Part shown: one piece after another, positions 31,217 to 42,038 of the stretch
How the letters are laid out: the number at the start of each line of letters is the position of its first letter
Numbering within the stretch: position 1 is the stretch's first letter
Assembly (NCBI GenBank): GCA_011109175.1
Contig: RDEW01000006.1
Location: 657,232 to 721,231, forward strand
Reading direction: 5' to 3'
From: Dicyema japonicum
Lineage: Eukaryota; Dicyemida; Rhombozoa; Dicyemidae
Length of the DNA stretch: 64,000 nucleotides
Position numbers and translations under genes: made by a program
The notes under the pieces: model-generated
Told to the model about the DNA's origin: nothing
The model's input: the letters and a program-made list of their open reading frames with translations, nothing else
Database searches by the model: none

Positions 31217-33865
31217 ATGGGTTTAGTTTACTGCCGTCCTACCTCAAAGCAAGCAGGAGATCAATTTTTTTCCACGTTCGTGATGCATTCTCAGTCAGTC
31301 CGATACTGGTCGCTGTTCCGTAATTTTCACAGCCGCAGTACACGTGTACTGACATTCACTCAAAACAACAGGGATATTCACTCAAAACAACAGATATATA
31401 GATTTTTTCCACCTCGGGTGTATCAAGCTATCCCAAGCCGCAGCGAGCGTGGTTGGAGATGGCGGATATGCATCGGCCTATGCAGGGAAGGTTCCCGTGT
31501 CTGTGGCAATGTTAACTCTCCCGTTAATTACTTATCAACCACGGACCCTGAAACGTTCCTACGTCTCATCTCTGAATTACGTTCTTCACGGACTATCCCT
31601 GTGAGGATTCCAAGGCCGTACGACCTGTCGCTGTGGAGGCCCATTCCATAACGATCAAAGATGCCCTCCGGACTAACGCAGTACATGATAGATGTGCTTA
31701 TTCAGTTTTGCGCCTTCCGCACTGGGACTTGATCGAGATGGTCACGAAAAGGAGTCTCTCGCTAGCACCATGAGGACCAACATTCGTTTTTTTGGGAGGT
31801 ATCCACATCCCCAGTTGTCCCATGGCTTCTAACTGTACGAGGGAGACACGTAGTCAGAACAAGGAAGTGGAAGTGCTCCGTCTCAAAAGAACTTTTCGGT
31901 CGAAGTTAATCGAAGGTGGCACCCGCGCAGCCATCAGGGCACTTTCCTCAAGTGGACCACAAAAACCGACTCCAGACGTCTACATTATCTTACTGAACAA
32001 GCATACACTGCCACCCCAAAACCTACGCCAAATCGCTCCCCGATCCGGAGTGAGTCTCCTGATTGCATCCAACCATGAAGTTTTTCTTGCATACAGAATT
32101 TTGCCCCTAATAGCAGTGGCGGGCTCGACGGAATGAGACCTGACTACCTGAAGGATCTAACCTCTTTGTCCGTAAGAGACCATTTACTTCATCTTACGAA
32201 TTCAATTACTTCACTTATGAACCGGATCCTGTCAGTTCTTTTCGAAGTTATCCGCCATGTCCTGTTCTCCGCCAATTTGATAGCCTTCGATAAGAAGGGT
32301 GGCTGAGTACGATCAGTTGTGGTCGGGTTTGTCTTCAGAAGACTGGCTGCTAAAATTTCCTCCAGACATTCTATCCACTCGTCACAAAATTCTTGAACTC
32401 CCCTCAAGTAGGCGTCGGTATTCGCTTGGGATGCGAGGCCGTTATCCATTCGATGAAGACATTCATAAACCGCAGTATAGAAGATTCCCGGAGATATGTC
32501 CTGGTCAAACTGGACATCAAGAACGCTTTCAATTGTCTAAGGAGGGACAATATCCTGGAGGCGTGTGCTGAGAGATGCTCTAATATTTTCGAATTTGTGA
32601 ATCAGTCATACAACCTACCTTCATATTTATTTTTCGGGGACTACTTAATCCATTCGTATTCTGGAGTGCAACAGGGAGATCCCCTTGGACCCCTATTGTT
32701 TTGTCTCGCAATAAAGAAAATCACCAAACTTCCGCGCTCGCCTCTCAACCTATGGTATCTGGATGATGCGGTCCTCGGAGGACTCCTGGATACTATTTTC
32801 CGGGATTTGGAAGTGATAATTTCAGCACTGTTGGAAGCTGGACTGGAATTAAATTACACTAAATGCGAAATCTACAATTGCGGACTTTCAGAAGAGAAGT
32901 ATTCAAAAGCTTTGTCATGTTACGGAAATTTACTACCTGGAAGTATTTCCACACCCGATCAAGAACTTATATTCCTCGGATTCCCAATCACCATAAATTC
33001 AATGGGAAGAGCTATGCGTGAAAAACGACTGTTACTCAAAGAGACTTTGGACCGCTTGTGTCTACTTGACATGCATACACCATTATTCCTCCTGAAAAAC
33101 AGTCTCAACATACAGAGGCTTGTATATGTCCTGAGGACTGCTCCCTATTTCCCTCAGTGATATTTAGGAAAGGAAAAAGAAAGTTGCTGTGGTATTGTAC
33201 ATATCCGTATCTAATCACATGAAAAATGGATCCTATGGGCCTTCGTCCAAAAACAAATAAAGAAAGTATAGTAGAAACAGGACCGTTGTCTGTGGGGCTG
33301 GATGATGTCACATCTGTGCCGATGCGGAGACCAGAATGACTGTTTTGGCATACAACCTCTCCCCTGCAGGAAGAGTGCAGGCAGATTTCCCAGACAAATA
33401 GCCTTAAACAAAGTCGTTAGGCGAGCTTTGGACGCCGGCAGACACCCCTCTATGCTCGAACCTGTCGGCCTCTGCAGGCTAGATGGGAAATGACCAGATG
33501 GGATGACAATCTTCCCTTTTGAAGCCGGGAAACCTCTTGTCTGGGACTTTACCTGCACCGACACATTTTCCTCTTGCAACCTACTCCAGAGTGCCTCTGG
33601 AGCCTGTTCTGCCGCTAGAAGGCCGAGAAGGTTAACCGGGAAAAATACGCGGTCCTACCCAAGTATTTTTTTGTTTGTTCCACTCGCCGTTGATACGTCT
33701 GGTTCCCTTGCTCTTACAACGCTTGAATTCTTAGAGTCGTCTTGGGAATCGGTTCACTACACGAACAGGAGACCCTCGTCGCTGCTAGTTATTTGAGCGA
33801 ATCTCACTCGCCATCCTTGAGAGAAAATAGCCACGCAGTCAGGGCAGTCGCTATATAACCGTTTA
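31217..33865 (+). mobile_element. R2-like non-LTR retrotransposon, near full-length RT plus endonuclease (pseudogene)
   Basis: In order on the + strand: a degenerate N-terminal part (31217-32300); then GVGIRLGCEAVIHSMKTFI and YVLVKLDIKNAFNCLRRDNI (motif A, 32393 onward). Next come YSGVQQGDPLGPLLFCLAI (motif B), LNLWYLDDAVLGG (motif C, YLDD) and a thumb-like region to about 33160. After frame changes come HLCRCGDQNDCFGIQPLPC (CCHC-like; the usual His is Gln) and VVRRALDAGRHPSMLEPVGL. A TGA interrupts DGK/PDG, then TIFPFEAGKPLVWDFT. The 3' UTR hairpin block is at 33780-33862. Frameshifts and the stop within the nuclease make it inactive as read. Confidence 0.85.
33780..33862 (+). ncRNA. Conserved 3' UTR hairpin of the R2-like family (copy 3)
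   Basis: GTTATTT (33788-33794) pairs with AAATAGC (33825-33831, one G-U). The same arms pair in copies at 10939/10977 and, with one mismatch, 30896/30931, although the sequences differ. An RNA element bound by the reverse transcriptase is the expected role in this family; that role is inferred. Confidence 0.5.
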
Positions 33866-34769
33866 CTCTATTTCCTCTCCAGCAATATTCGCAGTTATGT
33901 AATTTTTGAGAACTTTGTGTTCTTCCTTTTAATTTACAACTATGTAGATAGAAAAGCGTCAAGTCTGGTTCACAGTTAATACTTTATCACCTAATACTTG
34001 GGAGTCCAACATAGGGATCAGTTTAACGAAGCTCTGGTCAGTGTCGGAATCGACTGTGTTACGGAATGTTGATCTATACCTTTGAACATGTGGTGCTTAA
34101 ATGATTGCACGTTGGATGGCCAAACGTTTTTGACAATTTAAGAGGACTAATATTTCATCTAGAGAGACTCAGTCTATCTCTGAAAGCCTCAAAATATGAG
34201 GTCATTAATTTTTGATTCCTGTGGCCTGAATAGTATTTAATCCTTTATCTGTTCATAAAAAACCGAGAACAACGCTTTTTACTTAAAGTAGAATCCGGCA
34301 CACTTGCAGTACAAAAGAACAATTAACATATGGAGATGTTGGAGGTTCCTTTTTCTGCTGAGGAAAACCCTATCAGCATAAAAACTAAACAACGTTCTTC
34401 GCAAAGCAGTTTGTTTCCCGGGATACAACTGTTAAAATCAATCAACTTTTTTTCCGCTCAACTATCGAACATCTCATATCCTTCTAATAGTAGTAGATCA
34501 ACCTGTATGAAAGCTATCATCTATAATAATGTTGATAAATATATGTTAGTTAATCTAAAATTTCAGTTAATGTACTTTGTTGGTATACATGCCTTTATCA
34601 CTTTGTGCCAAATGCAACTCAGTCTCCACCAGTATTGGACATGCAGATATTTTTGAAATCAAAGAACATAAAAAACATATTCCGAAATAAAGTGCGATTA
34701 AAAACCATAAACATAGGAATGTAGTATCGGAAAAGTATAGTCTACCATGTGGTCTAACAAAAGGAGCTT
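33866..34769. other. Spacer with one uncharacterised frame
   Basis: A 108-codon + frame (34330-34656, MEMLEVPFSAEENPISIKTK) has no recognised family. The remainder is AT-rich. Confidence 0.25.
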
Positions 34770-34960
34770 ACAATATTTAATAAACCTAGCACAAACACCA
34801 CAACTAATTAATCCAAAGAACACATGGGAGGAAACCTTCTTGCCAACCCCGATAGACTTTTAGAGGCTTCAGCTCTGAAGAGAGGTAGATAAGTAGCTCT
34901 TTTATCTTCCATTATTATCACAAGTCCTACTGTCGCGGACATAACTCTATTCTTAGACAG
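34770..34960 (-). repeat. Repeat family X, copy 1
   Basis: The minus strand reads LSKNRVMSATVGLVI..RRFPPMCSLD and ends in AGTTGTG.TGTTTGTGCT. It matches 58690-58930 (PPKNEVMSATVGRVMKIEEG) and 52010-52135 (PKNEVMSAT). All three copies are on the minus strand. Unknown element with a short coding segment. Confidence 0.5.
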
Positions 34961-34978
34961 AAGTTTAAAATGAGAAAG

Positions 34979-36600
34979 TTATAAATAAAAAAGTTTTTCA
35001 GGAGGTGACGAGTCTGTGTCATAGATATTCCGATTATTATTATTATTAAAACCAAAAATCACCGACAAATTAAATAACTGGTTGAATATACTGCACGTAG
35101 AGCGAGTCCAAATTTGAGTTGAAACACCTATTATATTGTCCAAGAGTGTTTTAACAAAATTTAGCTTTCGTTGTGCCAAGAAGTTACGCCCAGTATCTTG
35201 ATCGAGTTGGTCGTAGGGATTAAGTTTCTATTTATGGTTACACATGGCTTTCTGGGACTTGTATGTAGAATGTTTGTTAATCTTCTGTTTGTTGTGAAAA
35301 TTGTTGTATAAAACTTTTCGGGACTTGTATGTATAATGTTCTTAACGGTTCAACAGTTCAGATCGTCCAATGAAGCTTGTAGCCGGTATACAGCAGTATG
35401 AACGCACTTGTCTTTGACTGCGACGATTATATCATCGACATATGTCAGAACCAGAGTATCGTCACTGGTAAGGGAGGGCATATCATTTAGGAATAGGTTG
35501 AACAGGTGTGGTGACAGTGGAGATCCTTGAGGGACTCCATTTGGAAGAAACTTGGTCACTGACATAGTTATTCCAGCAGTCACTCTTCCTCTACTTCCAT
35601 TTAGGAAATTATCAATTCAGATTTTCAGGTTGTTTGGATTTTTGACGTAAAGATCTTCCCTATCAACAGCATTCTTGGGACAGTGTCGAAAACATTTTTT
35701 ATTTTGATGGAGCATATCAATGACTTCTGATGAGGTTTGCGTTTTAGGCCATCTTGATGGAAACTTGTAAGGCATGTAAGATGCGTTTCTGTGGAGTGCC
35801 CTTTTCTGAATCCGTGTTGAAAAGGTGCGTCAGGAAGGTATGGTTTGATTTGTTTAGCTTCAAAATTTTTGATGTAACACATAAGAGAGATATTGGTCTG
35901 TATGAGGCTTGTGATCCTTTTGGTCGCCCGAGTTTCTCTTATAAGAACAACATTTAACTAATTCATTAATTCTAAAATCAGCGCATTTTTTTCTGTAGCA
36001 CAACGAATATTTTCTAAGCGCGTATGGATATCCTTTTGCCATACGATGGATAACGCTTACATTACTAGCCATTCCAGAAGAGGGCGCCTGCCTTCTCCCC
36101 TGTAGTACCTTCTTCGTAGCATTTTGATACAGGGGGCACCTTGAATGGCTCACCCTGTGTCCCTCCTCGCAACAGTTCACGCACTTGAGAGACCTGACTT
36201 TTGATTGGCAGGTCTTCCGCGAATTTGGACCCCAGAATTTCAGACACTACTCTTTATAATGCATCGAGCTGGTGTGGCCGAATCCTTGGCAAATATGGAT
36301 TGTTATTGTTCTTTAGGGCCACACCAAACCTAATAACCAATGCTTACTTTCTCGAGGCAGATCCTCTCTGCCTCTGCTCCAGAGTAAAGCCAGAGTCTCC
36401 TCTTCCCGCTTGTGGAGTTTTTCTTGATGTGTTCGACTACATTATCACCTACGAAGTCCAGAGGGACTCCGAAGACTAGCACTATTGAATCCAAAGCCTT
36501 AGGAATGACCCGTGACATGTTATGTGCTCTAGGCCCAAAAGGTACCTTAGCTTTGAAAGCTGAAGGGTCGTTCTCATTCCTGAATCCTAGCAACAAGTGG
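34979..36600 (-). mobile_element. LINE with ORF1 zinc knuckle and RT fragment, endonuclease missing
   Basis: Right to left: an ORF1-like part (NMSRVIPKALDSIVLVFGVP, KKNSTSGKRRLWLYS) and a knuckle NCCEEGHRVSHSRCPLYQNA near 36170. After a gap where the endonuclease should be comes RT: FQHGFRKGHSTETHLTCLTS, SLICSIKIKNVFDTVPRMLL (motif A), FLPNGVPQGSPLSPHLFNLF and LTYVDDIIVAVKDK (motif C). Internally deleted and frameshifted. Confidence 0.78.
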
Positions 36601-37223
36601 GATTCTCCGCGTTTGATAACTCTTCCTGTGGCATAGGTAGCCTGAGTACATATGCCGCACAGAGCTTAACGACTCCCACCTTCGGCACTTCTAACCAACT
36701 ATTGCAGTTAGTCCCACTCCAACTTGATTTCAACTTTTATGTCTTTCCTTTCAAGAAAAGTCATAAATTAAATCAGAATTAAACTTAAAACTTATCGTTT
36801 CTAAACTAAAAATGTGAGGCCTTTTCACGTACTTTCCGTTTCTTTTAAGTAATTATAGCCTCAGGATCAATTCCACATAAGATCTGTTTAATTTTTTCAT
36901 ATTCGACAAGATCTCTGAAATTTTTTATTTAGAATTAATGGATTAGTTAAATGTTGTTCTTATAAGAGTTACAAAAAAGTTATGTTATGTATATATCTCT
37001 GGTTATTATGGAAACACGTATGAAAACAGGTTGCCCATAGGCTTCAAGCCGCCCATGTGAAATACTATCTCATATTTGTGGTATTTTGGATTTTCAATTT
37101 GACGCCAATTTGACGCAATTAAGTCCTGGACAAAAGGCCTGATAGCTTCCGGTTTGAATCTCGCTGCTGTACATTCCGGTGAAGGTTCCTTTGCCATTAC
37201 GAGTGACTTCGTCATCAATGAAG
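36601..37223. other. Spacer upstream of a SINE
   Basis: A 70-codon minus frame (37006-37218) is not recognised. Otherwise AT-rich, with no gene seen. Confidence 0.25.
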
Positions 37224-37517
37224 CGTGTGGTGCTGCGTGGTTAATTGGTTAAAGTTTTCTGCTTGCTTGTCTGTTCTCTCTCTTTCTTCCTATTAGAGAG
37301 GCGTCATGTGATCCACCTGTCTAGGTGACGCCCAGTGCCAGGCCGGCACGAAAAAGGATCATTTGCTCTTCCCCACTCCACTGGAGTGGTTTCCACAACT
37401 GCATGTAATGGACGTCTTACCTTTTATGCTGATTCAGGATAGACTCTGTAGAAGTGGAAACTAAATAAACTTGATTAGTTGTTTACTTTAGCTTCTTTCT
37501 CGGTGTATCCGGGGTTA
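37224..37517 (+). mobile_element. SINE (about 295 bp), copy 1
   Basis: Aligns along its length with 51632-51940 (e.g. CCACCTGTCTAGGTG(A/G)CGCC, AGTGCCAGGCCGGCACGAAA, TTCTTTCTCGGTGTATCCGG). The head TGGTTAATTGGTTAAAG resembles a pol III A box of a tRNA-derived SINE; a B box is not clear. The tail matches GIT-type LINE 3' ends. Confidence 0.78.
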
Positions 37518-37554
37518 ATAAATTAAATTAAAAAGACCCCCCACTGACCCGAAA

Positions 37555-37790
37555 TTATTAGATAATATAATTTATTTACCTCCGGTCTCTTCGAGTGAAA
37601 GAAATTAGTGGCTAACAAAAACGTCACAGCCAAGAGTGAACGCGCCCAGAGATCCGACAGGAATACTTGGTTCTGTGCAAAACTCGGAGGTGGATCCGAA
37701 CGAGAGAAGGTCTTCTGTTCTTCAAGAAAGCATGATGGGGAAAGATTATTCTTTTCGCTTCCGCGGTTGAATAACAACAGTAAATCATCG
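37555..37790 (-). mobile_element. LINE 3' end, 'DLWE..P' family
   Basis: The minus strand reads FAQNQVFLSDLWARSLLAVT then FLLATNFFHSKRPEVNK and ends with GGAGGTAAATAAATT. Same family as 8425-8690. Confidence 0.7.
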
Positions 37791-37952
37791 ATTAAGGGAG
37801 TTTCTGCAATAAAATACCGACAAGGAACATTGTTCTGTATCCTTCGGTCCAGAGCTTCACTTCATCAAAAAATGGTTCAGTCAAAGGTCAATTGAAGAGA
37901 TACTTTGTTAACCACAAAATTTGTCTTGTATTAACAGTAAAATAATAAACAT

Positions 37953-38195
37953 TTATTTCTTCAATTCATGCAAACTGCTTTCGTAGTGCGTCAAGTACTT
38001 CTTATGGAATTTGAGAACCTTCTTAAGGCAGGAGAATTATTGCTCCACCCCTTTTTCTAAATCATACATTTTTGAGACAAGTTTCCAAAAATTAGGATTA
38101 TTTAGATAGAGTTTGAATATTCCCTTCCAATTCTCTTCTATTCCATTACGATGGTCAGAATCCGTAAACTCATCTATCCTAAAAATTAGTTTCAT
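37953..38195 (-). CDS. Hypothetical small two-exon protein
   Basis: ATG at 38195 gives MKLIFRIDEFTDSDHRNGIE then WKGIFKLYLNNPNFWKLVSK. A 27-nt GT..AG intron (38022-38048) joins it in frame to KVLKFHKKYLTHYESSLHEL and a stop at 37953. The amphipathic, Lys-rich sequence and clean splice suggest a real gene of about 71 residues. Family not recognised; it could be the C-terminal exons of a longer gene. Confidence 0.5.
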
Positions 38196-38299
38196 ATTTT
38201 TTCAAAGCGAAAAAGTCAAAAAATATAAATTTTGGCTTTATTGACCTAAAAAATATTTTTTTCCCAAATTTTTGACAACGTCAAATACTTTCATGAACA

Positions 38300-38337
38300 A
38301 ATTTTGCTCGCCCTCCAGAGAGGGAATAGTCAGGAAT
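38300..38337 (+). mobile_element. R2-like 3' UTR scrap
   Basis: GCTCGCC.TCCAGAGAGGGAATAGTCA resembles the core of the R2-like 3' UTR block. Confidence 0.35.
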
Positions 38338-38339
38338 AA

Positions 38340-38543
38340 TCATTCATCAATCCAAATTATTTTTCGATGATATTCGATTGATTCCCTATCCAGACCATTT
38401 ACTACGATATCCTTTCCAACATCTCCACATATTTTTGTTTCCATACCCAACAAGCTTTTTTGTATTCCCACTGCCAAGTGCCTTAAATTGCATAATTCTT
38501 GACCAAAAAACAAAGTGGAAAGCGACTCATCGATTGATCCCAA
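38340..38543 (-). CDS. Hypothetical 67-residue protein or exon
   Basis: MGSIDESLSTLFFGQELCNL..ETKICGDVGKDIVVNG..IIWIDE. Its ending resembles the start of the next minus-strand reading (IFRIDEF at 38195), so the two may belong to one disrupted gene. Family unknown. Confidence 0.35.
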   Translation of the reverse strand: MGSIDESLSTLFFGQELCNLRHLAVGIQKSLLGMETKICGDVGKDIVVNGLDRESIEYHRKIIWIDE

Positions 38544-38617
38544 TATCTCTTATCACTGAAAAATAAACAGCAAAATATCTAAACATTGTTATTTAAAGGG
38601 AATATTAATATGTTAGC

Positions 38618-39516
38618 TTAATGAAATAAACAAATTCTTGTCTTTCCGAGGAACATAAACTGTATGACCTTGTTGTAGCAGAATGTGACCATTAAAGTCG
38701 TAAAAAAGTAAAACCCGTAGAAAAATGACTGCAAAATGTCTTTGATTTCATTAATTTTGACTACTTGAGACTGTAGATTGAATTCCCTTTGGAAGTGGCG
38801 AAGGAAGGTAAACAGTTGGTAGGGAATTAACATCATGGTAAGCCACAATATGGCAAGAATAACTTTATCTGATTTGTAAGTCATCACCTTCTGTACTTGT
38901 TTGTCATCAAGCTCGATGTATAATTCAGCCTTTTTGGCTCTGAGAATGTCTATAACACTGGCAATGACTGCGATGAGGAGTATGACAAAGAATATCAACG
39001 GAAATTTGATTATTGGAATGCCATAATCGACATATCTCTGGTTGTTTACCTGGTTTCCCTCGAAATTGAACAAAATAATACCTTTCCAGGCAAATTCCAT
39101 AAAAGCGGTAAAGAAAGAAGAAGCGATGATACAAAAATGCCTAAAATAAGTAGAAGCGCTTTGAGGGTTTCCAAAGAGTGTAATCTGAGCTGAATGTGTA
39201 CTGGATCCAATAAACAGCCAGGAAAATTAACGTAAACATTGAAGCGAACCAAAACAAGACTGATAATCCGTAGAAATAGCGGAAGGCATATTCACCGAAC
39301 ATTTCTGAAGTAACTACAATCTTTACCTGCAAATTCCTGTTCATTGGCTATGAAATCGAAAATTAGGAAAAACGAAAAGAACCAAAACAGACCCGAAAAA
39401 AAGACATCGAATGAATTTCTATAAAAATGCAGCAAAGTGATTGCCAGAGAAAACGAAATCATCAGAGTTACAAGAACCATCACAACATTAAAGTAAAAGG
39501 CGTACAAAACCTCCAT
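38618..39516 (-). CDS. Seven-transmembrane receptor, probably rhodopsin-type GPCR
   Basis: Seven hydrophobic segments are visible in order: VVMVLVTLMISFSLAITLL; FFSGLFWFFSFFLIFDF; YFYGLSVLFWFASMFTLIFL; ALLLILGIFVSSLLLSLPLL; FPLIFFVILLIAVIASVIDI; VILAILWLTMMLIPYQLFTF (a W..PY-like TM6); SFFYGFYFFTTLMVTF then CYNKVIQF (TM7 and membrane-proximal). The third intracellular loop is charged (RAKKAELYIELDDKQVQK). Introns at 39305-39326 (22 nt) and 39059-39081 (23 nt). One base seems missing near 39207-39208 (restoring VYWDPVHIQLRLHS). No DRY motif is visible, so assignment to class A rests on topology and TM6/TM7 spacing. Ligand unknown. Start at 39516 is the first ATG of the open frame. Confidence 0.6.
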
Positions 39517-40370
39517 CGAAACTTAGCTCTGGAAATAGAAAATTACGGTAAGCAAATTTAAAAGTCTAAAATTCACTGCGGTAAACCACAATAAATAGCA
39601 CCACAACAGTTGATTTTATTAATAAGTCATTTTAATATTTTATTTATTTGTGTATCTTTTAACTCCAATTTTACCGCTTTCTGTCAAAATCATTGTCTTA
39701 TTTTAAAATGATTTCAGGCAGGAGGCCTAGAATGACACGATGACTCAAAAAAAATACGAAAATATCTGATTTATTGGATAATATCGTATTTTAATAGCTT
39801 TATTTTAATTCCACAACATTTACGACCGCTGAGTTAAAGTTAGATTTTGATTGATTAATCAATAACCTCATAACACTGTGAAAGGAGTTAAGAACTAATA
39901 AATGTATCCAGTCTCCACGATCACAAAAGACCTCCCTATGCCACACAAGTTCATCCAGAACCAGCGGAAAAGGAAGAAAACGTCCAGTCCTGAAGCTGTG
40001 GGAACCTCAAGTTAGTTAGTTAAGTATAGGTATTTTTCACATATTTTTTGTATTAAAAATTTTTGTTGTTGGTTGAGTGGTTGACACCTAATAATGTCTA
40101 TGTCTTTATCGTACTCCCAATCTGTCTATTTTACCCCCTTTACAATTGCAATTTTAACATCAGATGACTCTCTTTAGACACTAAACAGGAGACCTTATGC
40201 ATGAATTTCAATGAACTGTGGAGACGTGGGAGGAGGAAAGTTACACGGAGATAACTGATAGAACGGATAATGAAAAGCTCGACACAAGCGGAACCCTAAG
40301 TATTAATGGGTAACGTGGGAGTGTATTTAACTAACTCACCCATTTTTATATAGAAAACAACATGTCGCCA
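39517..40370. other. Spacer
   Basis: A 37-codon + frame at 39902-40015 (MYPVSTITKDLPMPHKFIQN..) may be a small exon. Otherwise nothing recognised. Confidence 0.25.
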
Positions 40371-40640
40371 TTTGGTACCATATGTCTATTTAATTAAAGA
40401 TTTCTCTTATGTCGTCGGATCCACCATATTCAGGAGACACCTATTTATCTGCCTGCATTCAAAAGGATCTATCTTTTCATTCCACTGGGAGACTATTCCA
40501 CTCCCTGGCGACGAGTTCTGGCTTCGACTTCTACTTCCCAGACATTTTCCTCTGGGTCACTGTGCTTGGATGAGGGCTCTACTTAAACCCATCAGGTTTG
40601 GTTTTACCCCTGGTCTTTGGAATAATTTCTATTAATTTAG
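40371..40640 (+). mobile_element. SINE head remnant joined to LINE GIT-family coding scrap
   Basis: The first 140 bp resemble the SINE body (TTCATTCCACTGGGAG). From 40507 the frame reads FWLRLLLPRHFPLGHCAWMR then ALLKP, as at 13795 and 16075 (minus), ending in GGTTTTACCCCTGGTCTTTG. Confidence 0.5.
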
Positions 40641-40921
40641 ACGAGAATGTTTTATAATTTTTTGTCCACTGTTTGAGTCTTTTCGGACATGTATTTTTTA
40701 AATACGCAGTTAAAATTTAAAAACTAACAGTTAACAACTATAATTGAGAACGCATTCACCCTAACGATTTGGAAAAAAATTTTCGGAAAAAAGACTAATT
40801 CGAGACATGTATTGAGATTGGAAATGAATGTTCTTAACTTTTTTGTTACGTGTGAGTCCTCATAGACAATCCGGTTCAGTAGTGATGAATCACTGACTGC
40901 CTTACTCGTCAAACCCAAATC

Positions 40922-41321
40922 AACTCTAGTGAAAGATGATCGTCGTCTATACAGGAAAGCCGTAGGTACTCTGAAAGAACATAAAAAACCTCTCGATCCT
41001 GTTGAGGCGTACCGGAATCACTTAATTAGTTGGTTTACTCCTTTTTTCTTGGTGTATCCTTTTCGGGGTTATTAAATAAATAAAATATGATTTTTTGACT
41101 TAATTGACTAAATTAAGTCATTAACCTTAAAAATAAAAAAAATAAAAAAAAAATTGACTAAAAATCGAACTAGTGTCAGTAGAAACATCAGGAATTATAG
41201 GAAGCTGGAATTAAGTAAAGTTAAAGATGATGAATATGGGACAGTTGAAATAACATGTGTCCCGCAGTTTGAACTCTTCACTGATGTACCTCGTCAATCA
41301 GCCCTTTATATAGAGAGCTGC
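40922..41321 (+). repeat. Near-identical duplication, copy A (copy B 46671-47021)
   Basis: Begins ACTCTAGTGAAAGATGATCG, includes a GIT-type LINE 3' end and about 190 bp of following unique sequence, and ends ..ATATAGAGAGCTGC. It differs from copy B by a handful of substitutions, single-base indels and a 50-bp A-rich insertion in this copy. Confidence 0.9.
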
Positions 41322-42038
41322 ACATCAGCAAGACTTGAACTATGGGCCTTTGCCCGGCACTTATAACACTGCGGCATAAATTATGCTAATATATGTATTG
41401 ATATTGAAATCGACATTTCTATAGAATTTGTCTCTTTTCAGAAAATTAAAAAACGGAGGACTTGATCAGGCGACATTCCTCTCCAATTCGTCACTTTTCC
41501 AAAAGTCCCAAAAACTAATAAATATTATAGGAATAATTTCTGAGTTGAAAAATAGTCTTCGACTGGATGGGTCTATTATTTATATTTTATTTATTTATCC
41601 ACCCACGGTCCCTTGATCACGTCCAAGAGCGGACGATCTCAGAGATCAGTCAGGTGTATTATTATCTATAAGTGCCTTTGCCTTTTAACATCATCATAGC
41701 TGTCAATTTAACAGAGACTTGACATTTTTCTGCGGTTTAAACACGTTTTTTAATTGATTGCGGTTTTAGATGAATCCAGTTAAAACTATTTCTTATACAA
41801 TTTTATATTTTTTATATTAAATATATGTTAATCTCTATTTCTAATTCTATCCTGAGGAATAACTTTTAAACCGATAAATTAAAATTTCATTTTTTCAAGC
41901 CAAAATGTGGAAATTTGCTTAGAATTGAATAATTAAATAAATTAATTAATTTTATTTATTAATTGTAATTTATGTATTAAATAAATAATAATAAATAAAT
42001 AAGAATTTTTCAACGTCTTTTTTTTCTGGTCGCATCTG
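41322..42038. other. AT-rich spacer with a minus-strand LINE 'DLWE' tail at 41575-41660
   Basis: 41575-41660 (minus) ends in GGACCGTGGGTGGATAAATA preceded by LTDL.DRPLL. 41940-42010 is extremely A/T-rich and lies just before DHCR7. Confidence 0.45.

Noticed and set aside
37224-37517. Functional tRNA gene at the SINE head
   Set aside because: An A-box-like stretch exists, but no cloverleaf or clear B box could be drawn.
38618-39516. Multi-pass protein as XPR1/EXS phosphate exporter or Wntless
   Set aside because: Helix spacing is superficially similar, but none of the EXS or Wntless landmark motifs are present once the frame is restored; a seven-helix receptor layout fits better.
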